A stretch of DNA of 18,548 nt, taken from assembly GCA_046262935.1 (NCBI GenBank), contig JBHELT010000035.1, positions 1 through 18,548 of the forward strand, written 5' to 3'. The notes beneath the pieces are model-generated. The model was not told the origin of the DNA. It saw only the letters and a program-made list of their open reading frames with translations, and did no database searches. The position numbers were made by a program, and so were the translations under genes. This document shows, in pieces, positions 1 to 8,008 of this stretch. Origin of the DNA: JBHELT01 sp046262935 (lineage in GTDB: Bacteria; Actinomycetota; CADDZG01; JAHWKV01). Positions within the stretch are counted from its first letter, which is position 1. The number at the start of each line of letters is the position of its first letter.

Positions 1-1
1 A

Positions 2-769
2 CCCGACGCTGGCTCGGATGCTCAGAACATCCGCACAAGTGCCACCAAAGAAGGTGACGGTTGGGTCTTGAACGGTCGCAAGCACTTCATCACCAATGGC
101 ACCAACGCCGACTTCGTCTTGGTGTTCGCGGCCAACGACCGCCAGCTAAAGGCCAATGGCGGGATCACCGCATTCATCGTTGAAAAAGATACTCCCGGTT
201 TCAGCGTTGGCCGGGCGCAAAAAGGCATGGTCGAAGGTGAGGGCCAGGTCGAGCTCATATTCGACGGTTGCCGGGTGGCCGAGGATCAAGTGCTCGGCGG
301 TCCCGACAAGGTCGGGTTCGGCTTCTACTCGGCGATGCAGTTCCTGGCGATGGGACGCCTCTCGATCTCAGCCATGTGCAACGGACTCGCCGCATTCTGC
401 ATCGACCTTGGTCTTTCTTATGCGAAGAACCGTGAAGCGTTCGAACGGCCGATCGGCAAGAACCAGTACGTTCAAGGTCACATCATCGATTCACTGATCG
501 AGGCCAAGGCCTCGCGACTTTTGACTTACGAGTGCGCGTGGAAGTACGACAACGGCGATCCGGTCATGCAGGAATCGTCTATCGCAAAACTGTATGCAAG
601 CGAGATGGTTAACCGAGTCGTGTACCGGATGATCCAGGTCTACGGCGGGATGGGATGGATGCGAGAGGTTCCTTTGGAGCGCATCGCCAGGTTCGTGCGC
701 ATCTTCCCGTTGGTCGAAGGAACTTCCGAGATCCAGAAATACATCATCGCCAAGACATTGGGGCTTTAG
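2..769 (+). CDS. Acyl-CoA dehydrogenase, 5'-truncated by window edge
   Basis: This flavoenzyme family performs alpha,beta-dehydrogenation of acyl-CoA thioesters in the cytoplasm, passing electrons to ETF. The reading frame is open from base 2, so the gene begins outside the window; 255 C-terminal codons are visible. The visible start matches the middle beta-domain motif (P-x-A-G-S-D-A, first 7 residues), followed by the GRKHFITNG stretch. The C-terminal helical domain carries YGGMGWMRE and ends with VEGTSEIQ. In that motif the glutamate (codon 716-718) is the catalytic base position of the family. Substrate chain length cannot be judged. The stop lies 6 nt before hemE on the same strand, so the two may be co-transcribed, although fatty-acid oxidation and heme synthesis are not obviously linked. 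Internal TTG/ATG starts such as 68 are not true starts, because conserved sequence continues upstream. Confidence 0.93.
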   Translation, partial: PDAGSDAQNIRTSATKEGDGWVLNGRKHFITNGTNADFVLVFAANDRQLKANGGITAFIVEKDTPGFSVGRAQKGMVEGEGQVELIFDGCRVAEDQVLGGPDKVGFGFYSAMQFLAMGRLSISAMCNGLAAFCIDLGLSYAKNREAFERPIGKNQYVQGHIIDSLIEAKASRLLTYECAWKYDNGDPVMQESSIAKLYASEMVNRVVYRMIQVYGGMGWMREVPLERIARFVRIFPLVEGTSEIQKYIIAKTLGL

Positions 770-775
770 CCTGCG

Positions 776-1813
776 ATGCAGGCATCGGGCGCAGACCTAT
801 TCATCAGGGCATGCTGGCGAAAGCCAGTTGAAACAACGCCAGTTTGGTTGATGCGACAGGCGGGGCGGGTGCTTCCTGCATATCGCGAACTGCGGGAACG
901 CTACGGCTTCAAACAGTTGAGCGGCGATCCCGAACTGACTGCGACCGTTACGCTGATGCCGCTCGATGAGTTCGATGTCGATGCAGCCATCTTGTTCGCC
1001 GACATCATGACGCCGCTCGCCACCCTCGGGATCGACTTCGACATCAAAGAAGGCGGCCCCGTGGTGCACCATCCACTGCGCGACCTTCGATCGGTCGAAA
1101 CTCTTAGGTGGACGCCTGCCGCCGAGGCCGTGCCGGAAGTGATGGAAGCGGTGAGGACGATCTGTAAACAGTTGGATGCAAGGTTGCCGCTCATCGGCTT
1201 CGCAGGGGCCCCCTTCACTTTGGCCAGTTACATCATCGAGGGAGGACCGAGCAGAGATCTTTCCAAGACCAAGGCGCTCATGTACAACGAGCCCGAGACC
1301 TGGAAACTTCTCATGTCCAAACTTACTGACATGGTCATCGATTACGTTGGCGAACAGGTGCGGGCCGGGGCTTCGGCTTTCCAGATCTTCGACAGTTGGG
1401 TTGGAGTTCTTGGTCCCAACGATTACATCGAACATGTGCTTCCCCATTCACGGCGCATCTTCGATGAAACCTCGGCCCTTGGGGTCCCGCGCATACATTT
1501 CGGAACCGGCAATGCAACATTCTTCGGCGCATTCGGCTCGGCGGGCTCCGAAGTGGTCGGTGTTGATTGGCGCATGGACATCGCTGAAGCATGGGAAGCG
1601 GCGCCCGCAGCCGCGATCCAAGGCAACATGGACCCGGCGGTTCTGCTCGGCCCCCGCTCGCGGGTGATCGCCGAGGCCGACCGCATCTTGGACCGCATCG
1701 GTGGAAGGCCAGGTCACATCTTCAACCTCGGCCATGGGGTTTTACCTAACACCCCATTGGACAACATCAAGGTATTGATCGAAACCGTTCACAGCCGGCG
1801 GCACTCGGCCTGA
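776..1813 (+). CDS. hemE: Uroporphyrinogen decarboxylase HemE
   Basis: Decarboxylates the four acetate side chains of uroporphyrinogen III to give coproporphyrinogen III, a cytosolic step. At 345 aa it has the usual family length. Signature 1 is present at residues 22-37 (PVWLMRQAGRVLPAYR), including the two arginines (R27, R31) that bind substrate carboxylates. The catalytic aspartate lies in ILFADIMTPL (D76, matching human D86). Signature 2 is at 141-156 (GFAGAPFTLASYIIEG) with the conserved tyrosine Y152. The conserved C-terminal histidine is in FNLGHGVLPNTP (H320). One deviation is GRV where most members have GRY. The ATG has little Shine-Dalgarno upstream and lies 6 nt after the acyl-CoA dehydrogenase stop, suggesting coupling or a weak site. 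hemH follows after 19 nt. Confidence 0.97.
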   Translation: MQASGADLFIRACWRKPVETTPVWLMRQAGRVLPAYRELRERYGFKQLSGDPELTATVTLMPLDEFDVDAAILFADIMTPLATLGIDFDIKEGGPVVHHPLRDLRSVETLRWTPAAEAVPEVMEAVRTICKQLDARLPLIGFAGAPFTLASYIIEGGPSRDLSKTKALMYNEPETWKLLMSKLTDMVIDYVGEQVRAGASAFQIFDSWVGVLGPNDYIEHVLPHSRRIFDETSALGVPRIHFGTGNATFFGAFGSAGSEVVGVDWRMDIAEAWEAAPAAAIQGNMDPAVLLGPRSRVIAEADRILDRIGGRPGHIFNLGHGVLPNTPLDNIKVLIETVHSRRHSA

Positions 1814-1821
1814 TCACGAAC

Positions 1822-1827
1822 AAGGAG
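1822..1827 (+). promoter_or_regulatory. Ribosome binding site of hemH
   Basis: AAGGAG lies 5 nt before the ATG at 1833 and fixes that start. It is the first strong Shine-Dalgarno in the heme operon; hemE and hemA lack one. Confidence 0.75.
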
Positions 1828-1832
1828 ACACC

Positions 1833-2753
1833 ATGACAACGGGCGTTCTATTGATGGCCTACGGCAGTCCCACCTCGATCGACGACACCGAGGCTTACTT
1901 CAAAGACATCCGGGGTGGAACCAAACCATCCCCCGAAGCGGTCGAAGTGCTGCGCAACAAGTACATCGCAATCGGGGGGCCGTCGACCTTGAACGAGGTT
2001 ACCGATCTGCAGGCTTCGGCATTGCAGCAGTACCTCGACACATCATCGCCCGGCACGTTCGAAGTTTTCACAGGGATGAAGCACTGGCATCCCTTCATCG
2101 CCGATACAGTGAAAGAGATCACCGACAAAGGCATAGATGAAGTCATCGGGTTGGTCCTTGCTCCGCATTATTCGAGCGGGAGCATCGGTCAATACGAGAA
2201 GAAGGTGAGGGATGCGCGCCAACCGGAAACATTTCGGTTCAACATGGTCCACTCTTGGTACTCGGAGCCTTCGTTCGTGGGGTTCGCATCTTCGAACGTG
2301 CTCGAGGCATTAGAAGGATGGGATCCGTTCGATTCCAAGACCCGGGTGTTCTTCACCGCCCACAGCCTTCCTCAACGGTTGATCGATCAAGGCGATCCAT
2401 ACGTCGATGAACTGAATGCCTCGGCCAAACTCATCGCCGAGCAAGCTGGACTGGACGACTGGGAAGTTGCTTGGCAAAGCGCCAGCCACACCGGCGAGCC
2501 CTGGATCGGACCCGACATCCTCGAACGTCTCAAGGCATTCGCAGACGATGGTGGACACCGTGCGGTGGTCGCTCCCATCGGATTTGTGTCTGATCACCTC
2601 GAGATCCTGTACGACGTCGATATCGAATGCGCCGAGGCATCGAAAGAACTGGGTATCGAGTTTCGCCGGATAAAGTCTCCCAACGACAATTCGCGGTTCG
2701 TATCAGCCCTCGCCGAGGTGGTCATGGGAGCCACTTCGGGACCGTGGGATTAG
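1833..2753 (+). CDS. hemH: Coproporphyrin III ferrochelatase (HemH/CpfC)
   Basis: Inserts Fe2+ into the porphyrin macrocycle; in organisms with HemQ the substrate is coproporphyrin III, giving coproheme. The 306-aa protein matches the short Bacillus-type enzyme throughout. Visible matches are LLMAYGSP near the N-terminus with Y10 at the position of B. subtilis Tyr13, the metal-binding histidine in FFTAHSLP (H177), and the glutamate in GFVSDHLEILYD (E257). The C-terminus has no extension. Only one cysteine is present (C265, DIEC), so the [2Fe-2S] cluster found in mycobacterial and many other actinobacterial ferrochelatases cannot be built. The downstream hemQ supports the coproporphyrin assignment over a protoporphyrin ferrochelatase. 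It sits directly after hemE; the oxidase (hemY) often found beside these genes is not here. Confidence 0.96.
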   Translation: MTTGVLLMAYGSPTSIDDTEAYFKDIRGGTKPSPEAVEVLRNKYIAIGGPSTLNEVTDLQASALQQYLDTSSPGTFEVFTGMKHWHPFIADTVKEITDKGIDEVIGLVLAPHYSSGSIGQYEKKVRDARQPETFRFNMVHSWYSEPSFVGFASSNVLEALEGWDPFDSKTRVFFTAHSLPQRLIDQGDPYVDELNASAKLIAEQAGLDDWEVAWQSASHTGEPWIGPDILERLKAFADDGGHRAVVAPIGFVSDHLEILYDVDIECAEASKELGIEFRRIKSPNDNSRFVSALAEVVMGATSGPWD

Positions 2754-2788
2754 GGCGCTGGTCTCACCCGTCCACCACGGGAGCGAAG

Positions 2789-2794
2789 TAGACT
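2789..2794 (+). promoter_or_regulatory. Possible -10 element of a leaderless hemA transcript
   Basis: TAGACT fits the TANNNT pattern of actinobacterial -10 elements and ends 7 nt before the GTG of hemA at 2802. Transcription could therefore start at or next to the start codon. No Shine-Dalgarno precedes that GTG and no clear -35 is visible, both in keeping with a leaderless start. This is inferred from spacing only, and read-through from hemH (stop at 2753) remains possible. Confidence 0.35.
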
Positions 2795-2801
2795 CTGGCC
2801 C

Positions 2802-4001
2802 GTGATCGTTGCCCTGAGCGCTGGCCGGGATGCCCCTTCCGACCTTCGTGCCCGCCTATCTTTGGATGAAGCAGCACAACGTGCGCTGCTCGGCGCTTCA
2901 CGCCCGAGCGGCGTTGGTGAACTGGTTGTTCTTTCGACATGCCACCGAACCGAGATCTACGCGACCGCCGACGGCCTCGACTCCGATGCGGTGCACGCTG
3001 TGGCCGCGGTCCTTCCGGGCTTGCTCCCAACCGACCAGCACGACCTGTCGTTCATGGAAGGATCCTTGGCCATCGAGCACCTGTTCCGTGTTGCGTGCGG
3101 CCTCGACTCGCTGGTCATCGGCGAGCCTCAAGTGCTCGGTCAAGTGCGAAGGGCATTCGTGGTGGCCGAACAAAGTGGCGCTACGGGTCCAGTACTTAGC
3201 AACATCTTCTCTCGGGCCATCAGGCTCGGCCGTTCGGTAAGGGCGGAAACGCCCATCGGGCGGCTTGGCAGATCTATCGGTTCGATCGCTGCGGACTATC
3301 TTTCGCATCGTTTCGATGGACTCGATGGCAAGCGTGCGACCGTTGTTGGTGCCGGCGAGGCCGCCACCGATGCTGCTAAGGCCCTTTGGAAGGCCGGTGT
3401 TTCGCTCAAGGTCCTGAGCCGCACGCTTGCATCGGCTGAAGCGCTGGCCGAGTTGGTTGATGCCGAGCCAGGAACCCTCGACGGATTGGCCCCCGCCTTA
3501 GAAGCATCCGACCTCGCGATCGTTGCCGTTAATGGGGGCATCGTCGTCGAGCGCGACATGCTTCCGAACAGAACCGCATCTAACCCATATGTGATCTTGG
3601 ACCTGTCGGTCCCCAGCGCGGTCGACGCAAGCGGTCGTGATGACGTTGACCTTCGAAGTCTCGAGGAGATACCCGGCCCCAGGGGGCCGGAAGTCACCGA
3701 AGCCGTCATCGACGCGGAAGCCATGGTCAAAAGAGCGGTCGCCGACCTCGAGCGATGGGCCGACACCCGCGCCTCAGGCCCGGTGATCAAGGACCTAAGA
3801 ACATTTGCAGAAGACGTGGTGAGGCAAGAGGTCGAAAGAACGATCAGCGGGATGGACCTGGGGCCGGAACAGGCAGAGAAAGTCGAACTGCTCGCGTCAC
3901 GCGTCGCGAACAAGTTGCTTCACGGTCCAACAACAGCGCTGCGGCGATCAGACGAAACAACGCGCGCATTGGTCCGTAAGATCTTCGGCCTCGACGGCTG
4001 A
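2802..4001 (+). CDS. hemA: Glutamyl-tRNA reductase HemA
   Basis: NADPH-dependent reduction of glutamyl-tRNA(Glu) to glutamate-1-semialdehyde, the committed and usually regulated step of the C5 heme pathway. The 399-aa protein has the nucleophilic cysteine C47 in LSTCHRTEIYA, the conserved histidine H93 followed by GLDSLVIGEPQVLGQV, and a Rossmann glycine motif VVGAGEAA (about 181-188). The C-terminal dimerisation helix ends in LVRKIFGLDG. Two deviations are visible. The usual STCNRTE has His for Asn. The N-terminal GLSHKTAP-type motif reads ALSAGRDAP, so its usual His is missing. GTG at 2802 is chosen because conserved sequence starts there. No Shine-Dalgarno is visible (see the leaderless -10). 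HemL, which takes the unstable product, is encoded four genes downstream. Confidence 0.96.
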   Translation: MIVALSAGRDAPSDLRARLSLDEAAQRALLGASRPSGVGELVVLSTCHRTEIYATADGLDSDAVHAVAAVLPGLLPTDQHDLSFMEGSLAIEHLFRVACGLDSLVIGEPQVLGQVRRAFVVAEQSGATGPVLSNIFSRAIRLGRSVRAETPIGRLGRSIGSIAADYLSHRFDGLDGKRATVVGAGEAATDAAKALWKAGVSLKVLSRTLASAEALAELVDAEPGTLDGLAPALEASDLAIVAVNGGIVVERDMLPNRTASNPYVILDLSVPSAVDASGRDDVDLRSLEEIPGPRGPEVTEAVIDAEAMVKRAVADLERWADTRASGPVIKDLRTFAEDVVRQEVERTISGMDLGPEQAEKVELLASRVANKLLHGPTTALRRSDETTRALVRKIFGLDG

Positions 4002-4038
4002 GATCTCCACCCGGAACATTTCCAAAGATGAGGCCAAG

Positions 4039-4935
4039 GTGAAGCTTGGCACGCGGGGCAGCAGATTGGCCTTGGCACAAGCATCTCAAGTCATTCGAGC
4101 ACTTCGGCAACTGAACAACGACCTGGATATCGAAACGGTGATCATCCAAACCACTGGCGACCGCGGCGGCGACACAGCCCTGCTTGGTGACGGCGTCTTC
4201 GTAAAGGAGATCCAGCGACAACTCCTAGAAGGACAGATCGACCTAGCCGTACATTCCCTCAAAGACATGCCAACCGACCCGGTAACGGGACTGATCATCG
4301 CGGCCGTCACCGAGCGCGAGGATCCACGCGACGCCATCGTCGGTACAACGCTTGATTCGCTGAGGCCCGGAGCGCGCGTTGGGACGGGCAGCCCGCGCCG
4401 ATCGGCCCAGTTCCTGCGACTGAGACCCGATGTGCAGGTCGTTGCTATCAGAGGCAACGTACCAACGCGCGTCGAAAAGGCGCTTAGCGGCGAAGTCGAT
4501 GCGATCGTCGTTGCTCTCGCTGGACTCAACCGGTTAGGCATCGAAGCCGATCAGGTCTTGGAAGCCGAACAGATGCTTCCTGCTCCGGGGCAGGGGGCCG
4601 TAGCGGTCGAAGCGCGCGACGGCGAACCCGAACTCGCGGCGTTACTGTCGAAGATCCATCATCGGCCCACGCGTGATGCTGCCGCGGCCGAACGCGCGGT
4701 CCTTCGGCGGTTGGGGGGCGGATGTTTGTTGCCTGTGGCTGCTCTTGCAACGGTCACGTCTGATCGCCTGCGACTCGAAGCAGCGGTCACGTCTCAGGAT
4801 GGCAAACGGCAGATCCGACATGTCGCCGAGGTCGAGCACGACAAGCCGCTTGCCGCTTCGCGCAAAGTTGCCAATGCGCTTGTCGCCGACGGCGCGATGC
4901 AGATCCTCGAAGAACTCCACGGGGTTGCACCATGA
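4039..4935 (+). CDS. hemC: Porphobilinogen deaminase (hydroxymethylbilane synthase) HemC
   Basis: Polymerises four porphobilinogen molecules into hydroxymethylbilane on a covalently bound dipyrromethane cofactor. The 298-aa length is typical. The N-terminus MKLGTRGSRLALAQA is the family start, and HSLKDMPT carries the catalytic aspartate (D76, equivalent to E. coli D84). GTGSPRRSAQ and RGNVPTR form the substrate/cofactor-binding arginine cluster. The cofactor cysteine is C229 in LGGGCLLPVAA. The start is GTG at 4039, preceded by GAGG at 4030-4033 with 5 nt spacing. The stop overlaps the hemD start by 4 nt (ATGA), so the two are translationally coupled. This suits the direct hand-over of the unstable hydroxymethylbilane. 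Confidence 0.97.
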   Translation: MKLGTRGSRLALAQASQVIRALRQLNNDLDIETVIIQTTGDRGGDTALLGDGVFVKEIQRQLLEGQIDLAVHSLKDMPTDPVTGLIIAAVTEREDPRDAIVGTTLDSLRPGARVGTGSPRRSAQFLRLRPDVQVVAIRGNVPTRVEKALSGEVDAIVVALAGLNRLGIEADQVLEAEQMLPAPGQGAVAVEARDGEPELAALLSKIHHRPTRDAAAAERAVLRRLGGGCLLPVAALATVTSDRLRLEAAVTSQDGKRQIRHVAEVEHDKPLAASRKVANALVADGAMQILEELHGVAP

Positions 4936-5684
4936 ACAGCGGGCTTTGGGGAAAGCGCGTACTCATCTTGAGGCCGGAACATCAGGCTGGCGACTTAGCT
5001 GAACGGCTAGCCGCCCGCGGCGCCAACCCGGTTGCGATCCCTGCGATCCAGATATCACCGCCGTCGGATTGGACCGCGATCGACCTCGCGATCCAAAATC
5101 TGAATGACTTCGACTGGGTCGCGTTCACCAGCGCGAACGGGGTCGATTCTTTCGTCGGCCGGATGCGTGCCACGCAGAATCAGGAAGCTTCACTGCCAGC
5201 TGGCATAGCAGCGATCGGCCTGGCGACCGAAGAAGCATTGGCAGCGCGCGGGATCAGAGCCACATGGCTCCCGCCGCGTTTCACGACCGAGAGCATGGCC
5301 GAGGCATTACCGATGACTGGCAGCGTCTTATTGGTCCGCGCTGCGGGAGCCGATACTCAGCTGGAGACGAGACTCAAGGAGCGTGGTTTCTCGGTTAGCC
5401 GAGTGGATGCCTACGGTTCCGCTTCGACCAATCCCGATGAGATCCGAGAAGCCGTGCGCGGCGGCATCGATGCTGTCGCGCTAACCAGCGCCTCGATAGC
5501 CAAGTCCCTAGCCGAGGCCATCGGTGACGTATCGCTGCTGAGTACTGTGGCAGTGGCTTCGATAGGTCCTGCCGCCTCGAAAGCGGCTCTGGAAGCCTCC
5601 ATCAGGATCGACGTTGAAGCGGACGTCCATACGGTCGGGGGCTTGATCGATGCCCTCGAGAGTCATTTCTCCAAGACACAATAA
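4932..5684 (+). CDS. hemD: Uroporphyrinogen-III synthase HemD
   Basis: Cyclises hydroxymethylbilane to uroporphyrinogen III with inversion of ring D. The 250-aa protein shows the loosely conserved two-domain HemD pattern. There is an N-terminal stretch like KRVLILRPEHQAGDLAERL, the signature DWVAFTSANGVDSF (about residues 59-72), GSVLLVRAAGADTQL in the second domain, and VALTSASIAKSLAEAI near the C-terminus. HemD proteins diverge strongly, so position between hemC and hemB and the 4-nt ATGA overlap with hemC add much of the confidence. There is no fused methyltransferase (CobA) domain, unlike many actinobacterial HemD proteins, so this copy appears to serve the heme branch alone. A 39-nt gap with a strong RBS follows. 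Confidence 0.93.
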   Translation: MNSGLWGKRVLILRPEHQAGDLAERLAARGANPVAIPAIQISPPSDWTAIDLAIQNLNDFDWVAFTSANGVDSFVGRMRATQNQEASLPAGIAAIGLATEEALAARGIRATWLPPRFTTESMAEALPMTGSVLLVRAAGADTQLETRLKERGFSVSRVDAYGSASTNPDEIREAVRGGIDAVALTSASIAKSLAEAIGDVSLLSTVAVASIGPAASKAALEASIRIDVEADVHTVGGLIDALESHFSKTQ

Positions 5685-5709
5685 GATTCGCCTTTGAGTG
5701 TCGAACGAT

Positions 5710-5715
5710 AGGAGG
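5710..5715 (+). promoter_or_regulatory. Ribosome binding site of hemB
   Basis: AGGAGG lies 8 nt before the GTG at 5724 and supports that start over the internal ATGs. No convincing promoter is seen in the 39-nt hemD-hemB gap. Confidence 0.7.
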
Positions 5716-5723
5716 CCCTCGCA

Positions 5724-6686
5724 GTGAAGAGGCTGAGACGCCTAAGGTCCAAACAGAACCTCCGACGGCTCGTGTCCGAAACACGCCTCGACCCTTCGCG
5801 CTTCGTTCTGCCGGTATTCATAGCCGACGAACTTCGCGAGGAGACTCCCCTTTCGTCAATGCCAGGCCACTTCCACTGGCCTGCCGAAAGGGTCGGCGTG
5901 TTGGCGAAAGAAGCCGAGGCCGCGGGCATCCCGGGCATCTTGGTGTTCGGCGTCACCTCCGACAAAGACGAACTAGGCTCTCGCGCCTTCGCCAAGGATG
6001 GTCCTGCCCAAAGGGCCATCTACGAGATCAAGAGTTCGGCCCCCGACCTGGTGATCTTCGCAGACACATGTTTGTGCGGTTACACCAGTCATGGTCACTG
6101 CGGGATCGTCGAGAAGGAAGAAGTGGTCAACGACGCAACCGTCGAAGTGCTGGCTCGGACCGCGGTAAGTCAAGCCGAGGCGGGGGCCGACTTCATCTCA
6201 CCTTCAGACATGATGGACGGCAGGGTCAGAGCCATCCGCAGCGCACTTGATTCTTCGGGATTCGAAGATCGCGGAATCATGAGTTACTCCGCCAAATTCG
6301 CATCTGCGATGTACGGCCCGTTCCGCGAGGTAGCCGACTGTGCTCCTTCTTTCGGTGACCGGCGTGGTTACCAGATCGATCCCTCCGATGCCAGGCAAGG
6401 GTTGGCGAGCATCGCCCGCGACCTCGAAGAAGGCGCTGACATCGTGATGGTGAAACCCGCATCGCTTTACCTCGACCTCATCGCCAAAGCGAGACAGGCC
6501 TTCGATGCCCCCATCAGCGCATACAACGTGAGCGGCGAGTTCGCGATGATCAAAGCCGCCGCCGAAAGAGGTTGGATCGATGAACGCAAAGCGACGCTCG
6601 AGGTGCTGACCTCCATCGTGCGTGCAGGCGCAGATTTCGTGATCACCTATCACGCGCTCGAAGCGGCGCAGTGGTTGACCGAGTGA
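5724..6686 (+). CDS. hemB: Delta-aminolevulinic acid dehydratase (porphobilinogen synthase) HemB
   Basis: Condenses two 5-aminolevulinate molecules to porphobilinogen. The 320-aa TIM-barrel protein has both Schiff-base lysines, K191 in YSAKFASAMYGPFR and K244 in VMVKPA. The metal site reads ADTCLCGYTSHGHCG: the three cysteines (C116, C118, C126) of the zinc-dependent class are present rather than the aspartate-rich magnesium class. The residue after the second cysteine is Gly where Glu is usual (CxCEYT). SPSDMMDGRV and the C-terminal AYNVSGEFAMIKAA are canonical. The start is GTG at 5724 behind a strong Shine-Dalgarno. The end overlaps hemL by 4 nt if hemL begins at 6683. Requiring zinc would tie heme output to zinc supply, a property of this enzyme class. 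Confidence 0.97.
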   Translation: MKRLRRLRSKQNLRRLVSETRLDPSRFVLPVFIADELREETPLSSMPGHFHWPAERVGVLAKEAEAAGIPGILVFGVTSDKDELGSRAFAKDGPAQRAIYEIKSSAPDLVIFADTCLCGYTSHGHCGIVEKEEVVNDATVEVLARTAVSQAEAGADFISPSDMMDGRVRAIRSALDSSGFEDRGIMSYSAKFASAMYGPFREVADCAPSFGDRRGYQIDPSDARQGLASIARDLEEGADIVMVKPASLYLDLIAKARQAFDAPISAYNVSGEFAMIKAAAERGWIDERKATLEVLTSIVRAGADFVITYHALEAAQWLTE

Positions 6687-8008
6687 CGTCACCAGTCGAG
6701 CAGACCCACGCGTTGCACGATGCAGGACTCGATTCGGAGATCTTGTTTGCGTCCGCGGGCGAACTGATGCCAGGCGGGGTCTCATCGCCTGTAAGAGCAT
6801 TCGGCTCCGTGGGTGGCACTCCCCTGTTTATATCTTCAGCGCAGGGCCCTCACCTGACCGATGCATCGGGACGTACCTACATCGACATGCTCGGTTCTTG
6901 GGGACCGATGATCAAAGGCCACGCACACGCAGATGTCGTAAGAGCCATAGTGGAAGCAGCATCCCGGGGAACCTCATATGGGGCCCCCAGCCCGCATGAA
7001 GTACACCTCGCTCAGACGATCGTTGGAGCGATCGATTCGATCGAGATGGTTAGGTTCGTTTCGTCGGGGACCGAAGCATCGATGAGCGCTCTCCGACTGG
7101 CGCGCGCGGCAACGGGTCGCGACAAGATCTTGAAGTTCGAAGGGTGCTACCACGGGCACGTCGACTCGCTGCTCGTTGCAGCAGGTTCCGGTCCGGTGAC
7201 TGCTGGGTTGCCTGACTCGCCTGGGGTAACGGCGGGGACGCGCCAAGACACTTTGGTTTGCAGGTTCAACGACATCGAAGGGGTCGAGCGCGCGTTCGCC
7301 GACCATGGCAACGCCGTGGCCGCGGTCATAGTCGAGCCCATCGCCGCGAACATGGGCGTTGTTCACCCGGCCGAGGGTTTCCTTTCAGGCTTGAGGCGAC
7401 TATGTGACTCGAACGGCTCATTGCTGATCTTCGATGAGGTCATCACGGGCTTTCGGGTGGACTGGCGTGGGGCTCAGCACATATTCGGCGTCAAACCGGA
7501 TCTCACCATCCTTGGCAAAGTGATCGGCGGAGGCATGCCTGTCGGTGCATATGGCGGGCGCCGCGACCTGATCCGATGGATCGCTCCTGCAGGCGCGGTC
7601 TACCAAGCAGGAACGCTCTCGGGAAACCCGGTCAGCATGGCCGCGGGACTTGCAACCTTGGAAGGTTTGGATACCGATGATTCGTACGACACTTTGGAAT
7701 CACGCGGCGCGGCGCTGCAAGAGGGCTTAACCGCAGCTGCAAGACGAACTGGTATCGATGTCGTTGTTCAAAGGCAAGGCTCGATGCTGACCGTCTTCTT
7801 CTCGGCCGATCCAGTTACGAACCTAGCGAGCGCCAAGAGGTCGGACACGTCGAGGTTCGCTGCCTTCTTCCACTCGATGCTCGATGCAGGGGTCTACTGG
7901 CCCCCTTCTCAGTTCGAGGCCGCATTCATCAGCACAGCTCATCTCGACCAGAACATCGATGAAGTTATCGATGCAGCCAGCTACTCATTCGAAAGGATCG
8001 GATCATGA
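6683..8008 (+). CDS. hemL: Glutamate-1-semialdehyde 2,1-aminomutase HemL
   Basis: PLP enzyme that converts glutamate-1-semialdehyde, the HemA product, to 5-aminolevulinate. The protein has the family start pattern FASAGELMPGGVSSPVRAF, the PLP-phosphate-binding SSGTEASMSALRLAR region, CYHGHVDSLL, the aspartate of LIFDEVITGFR that contacts the PLP ring nitrogen, and the PLP lysine in TILGKVIGGGMPVGA. The start chosen is GTG at 6683, which overlaps the hemB stop as GTGA and gives 441 aa. An in-frame GTG at 6671 would add four residues and overlap by 16 nt. The stop overlaps hemQ by 4 nt (ATGA). The family's C-terminal end, with the conserved G-V-Y-W/P-P-S-Q-F-E-A-x-F-x-S region, is complete. Confidence 0.96.
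   Translation: MTSPVEQTHALHDAGLDSEILFASAGELMPGGVSSPVRAFGSVGGTPLFISSAQGPHLTDASGRTYIDMLGSWGPMIKGHAHADVVRAIVEAASRGTSYGAPSPHEVHLAQTIVGAIDSIEMVRFVSSGTEASMSALRLARAATGRDKILKFEGCYHGHVDSLLVAAGSGPVTAGLPDSPGVTAGTRQDTLVCRFNDIEGVERAFADHGNAVAAVIVEPIAANMGVVHPAEGFLSGLRRLCDSNGSLLIFDEVITGFRVDWRGAQHIFGVKPDLTILGKVIGGGMPVGAYGGRRDLIRWIAPAGAVYQAGTLSGNPVSMAAGLATLEGLDTDDSYDTLESRGAALQEGLTAAARRTGIDVVVQRQGSMLTVFFSADPVTNLASAKRSDTSRFAAFFHSMLDAGVYWPPSQFEAAFISTAHLDQNIDEVIDAASYSFERIGS

Noticed and set aside
3296..3913. 205-codon open frame on the - strand opposite hemA
   Set aside because: Composition is Ser/Thr/Arg-rich as expected of antisense translation, no domain is recognisable, and the + strand gene is unambiguous.
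6671..6682. GTG at 6671 as the hemL start
   Set aside because: Possible, but the GTG at 6683 gives the usual 4-nt overlap with the hemB stop; the difference is only four residues.
6204..6800. 198-codon - strand open frame opposite hemB/hemL
   Set aside because: Shadow of two certain genes; no coherent protein features.
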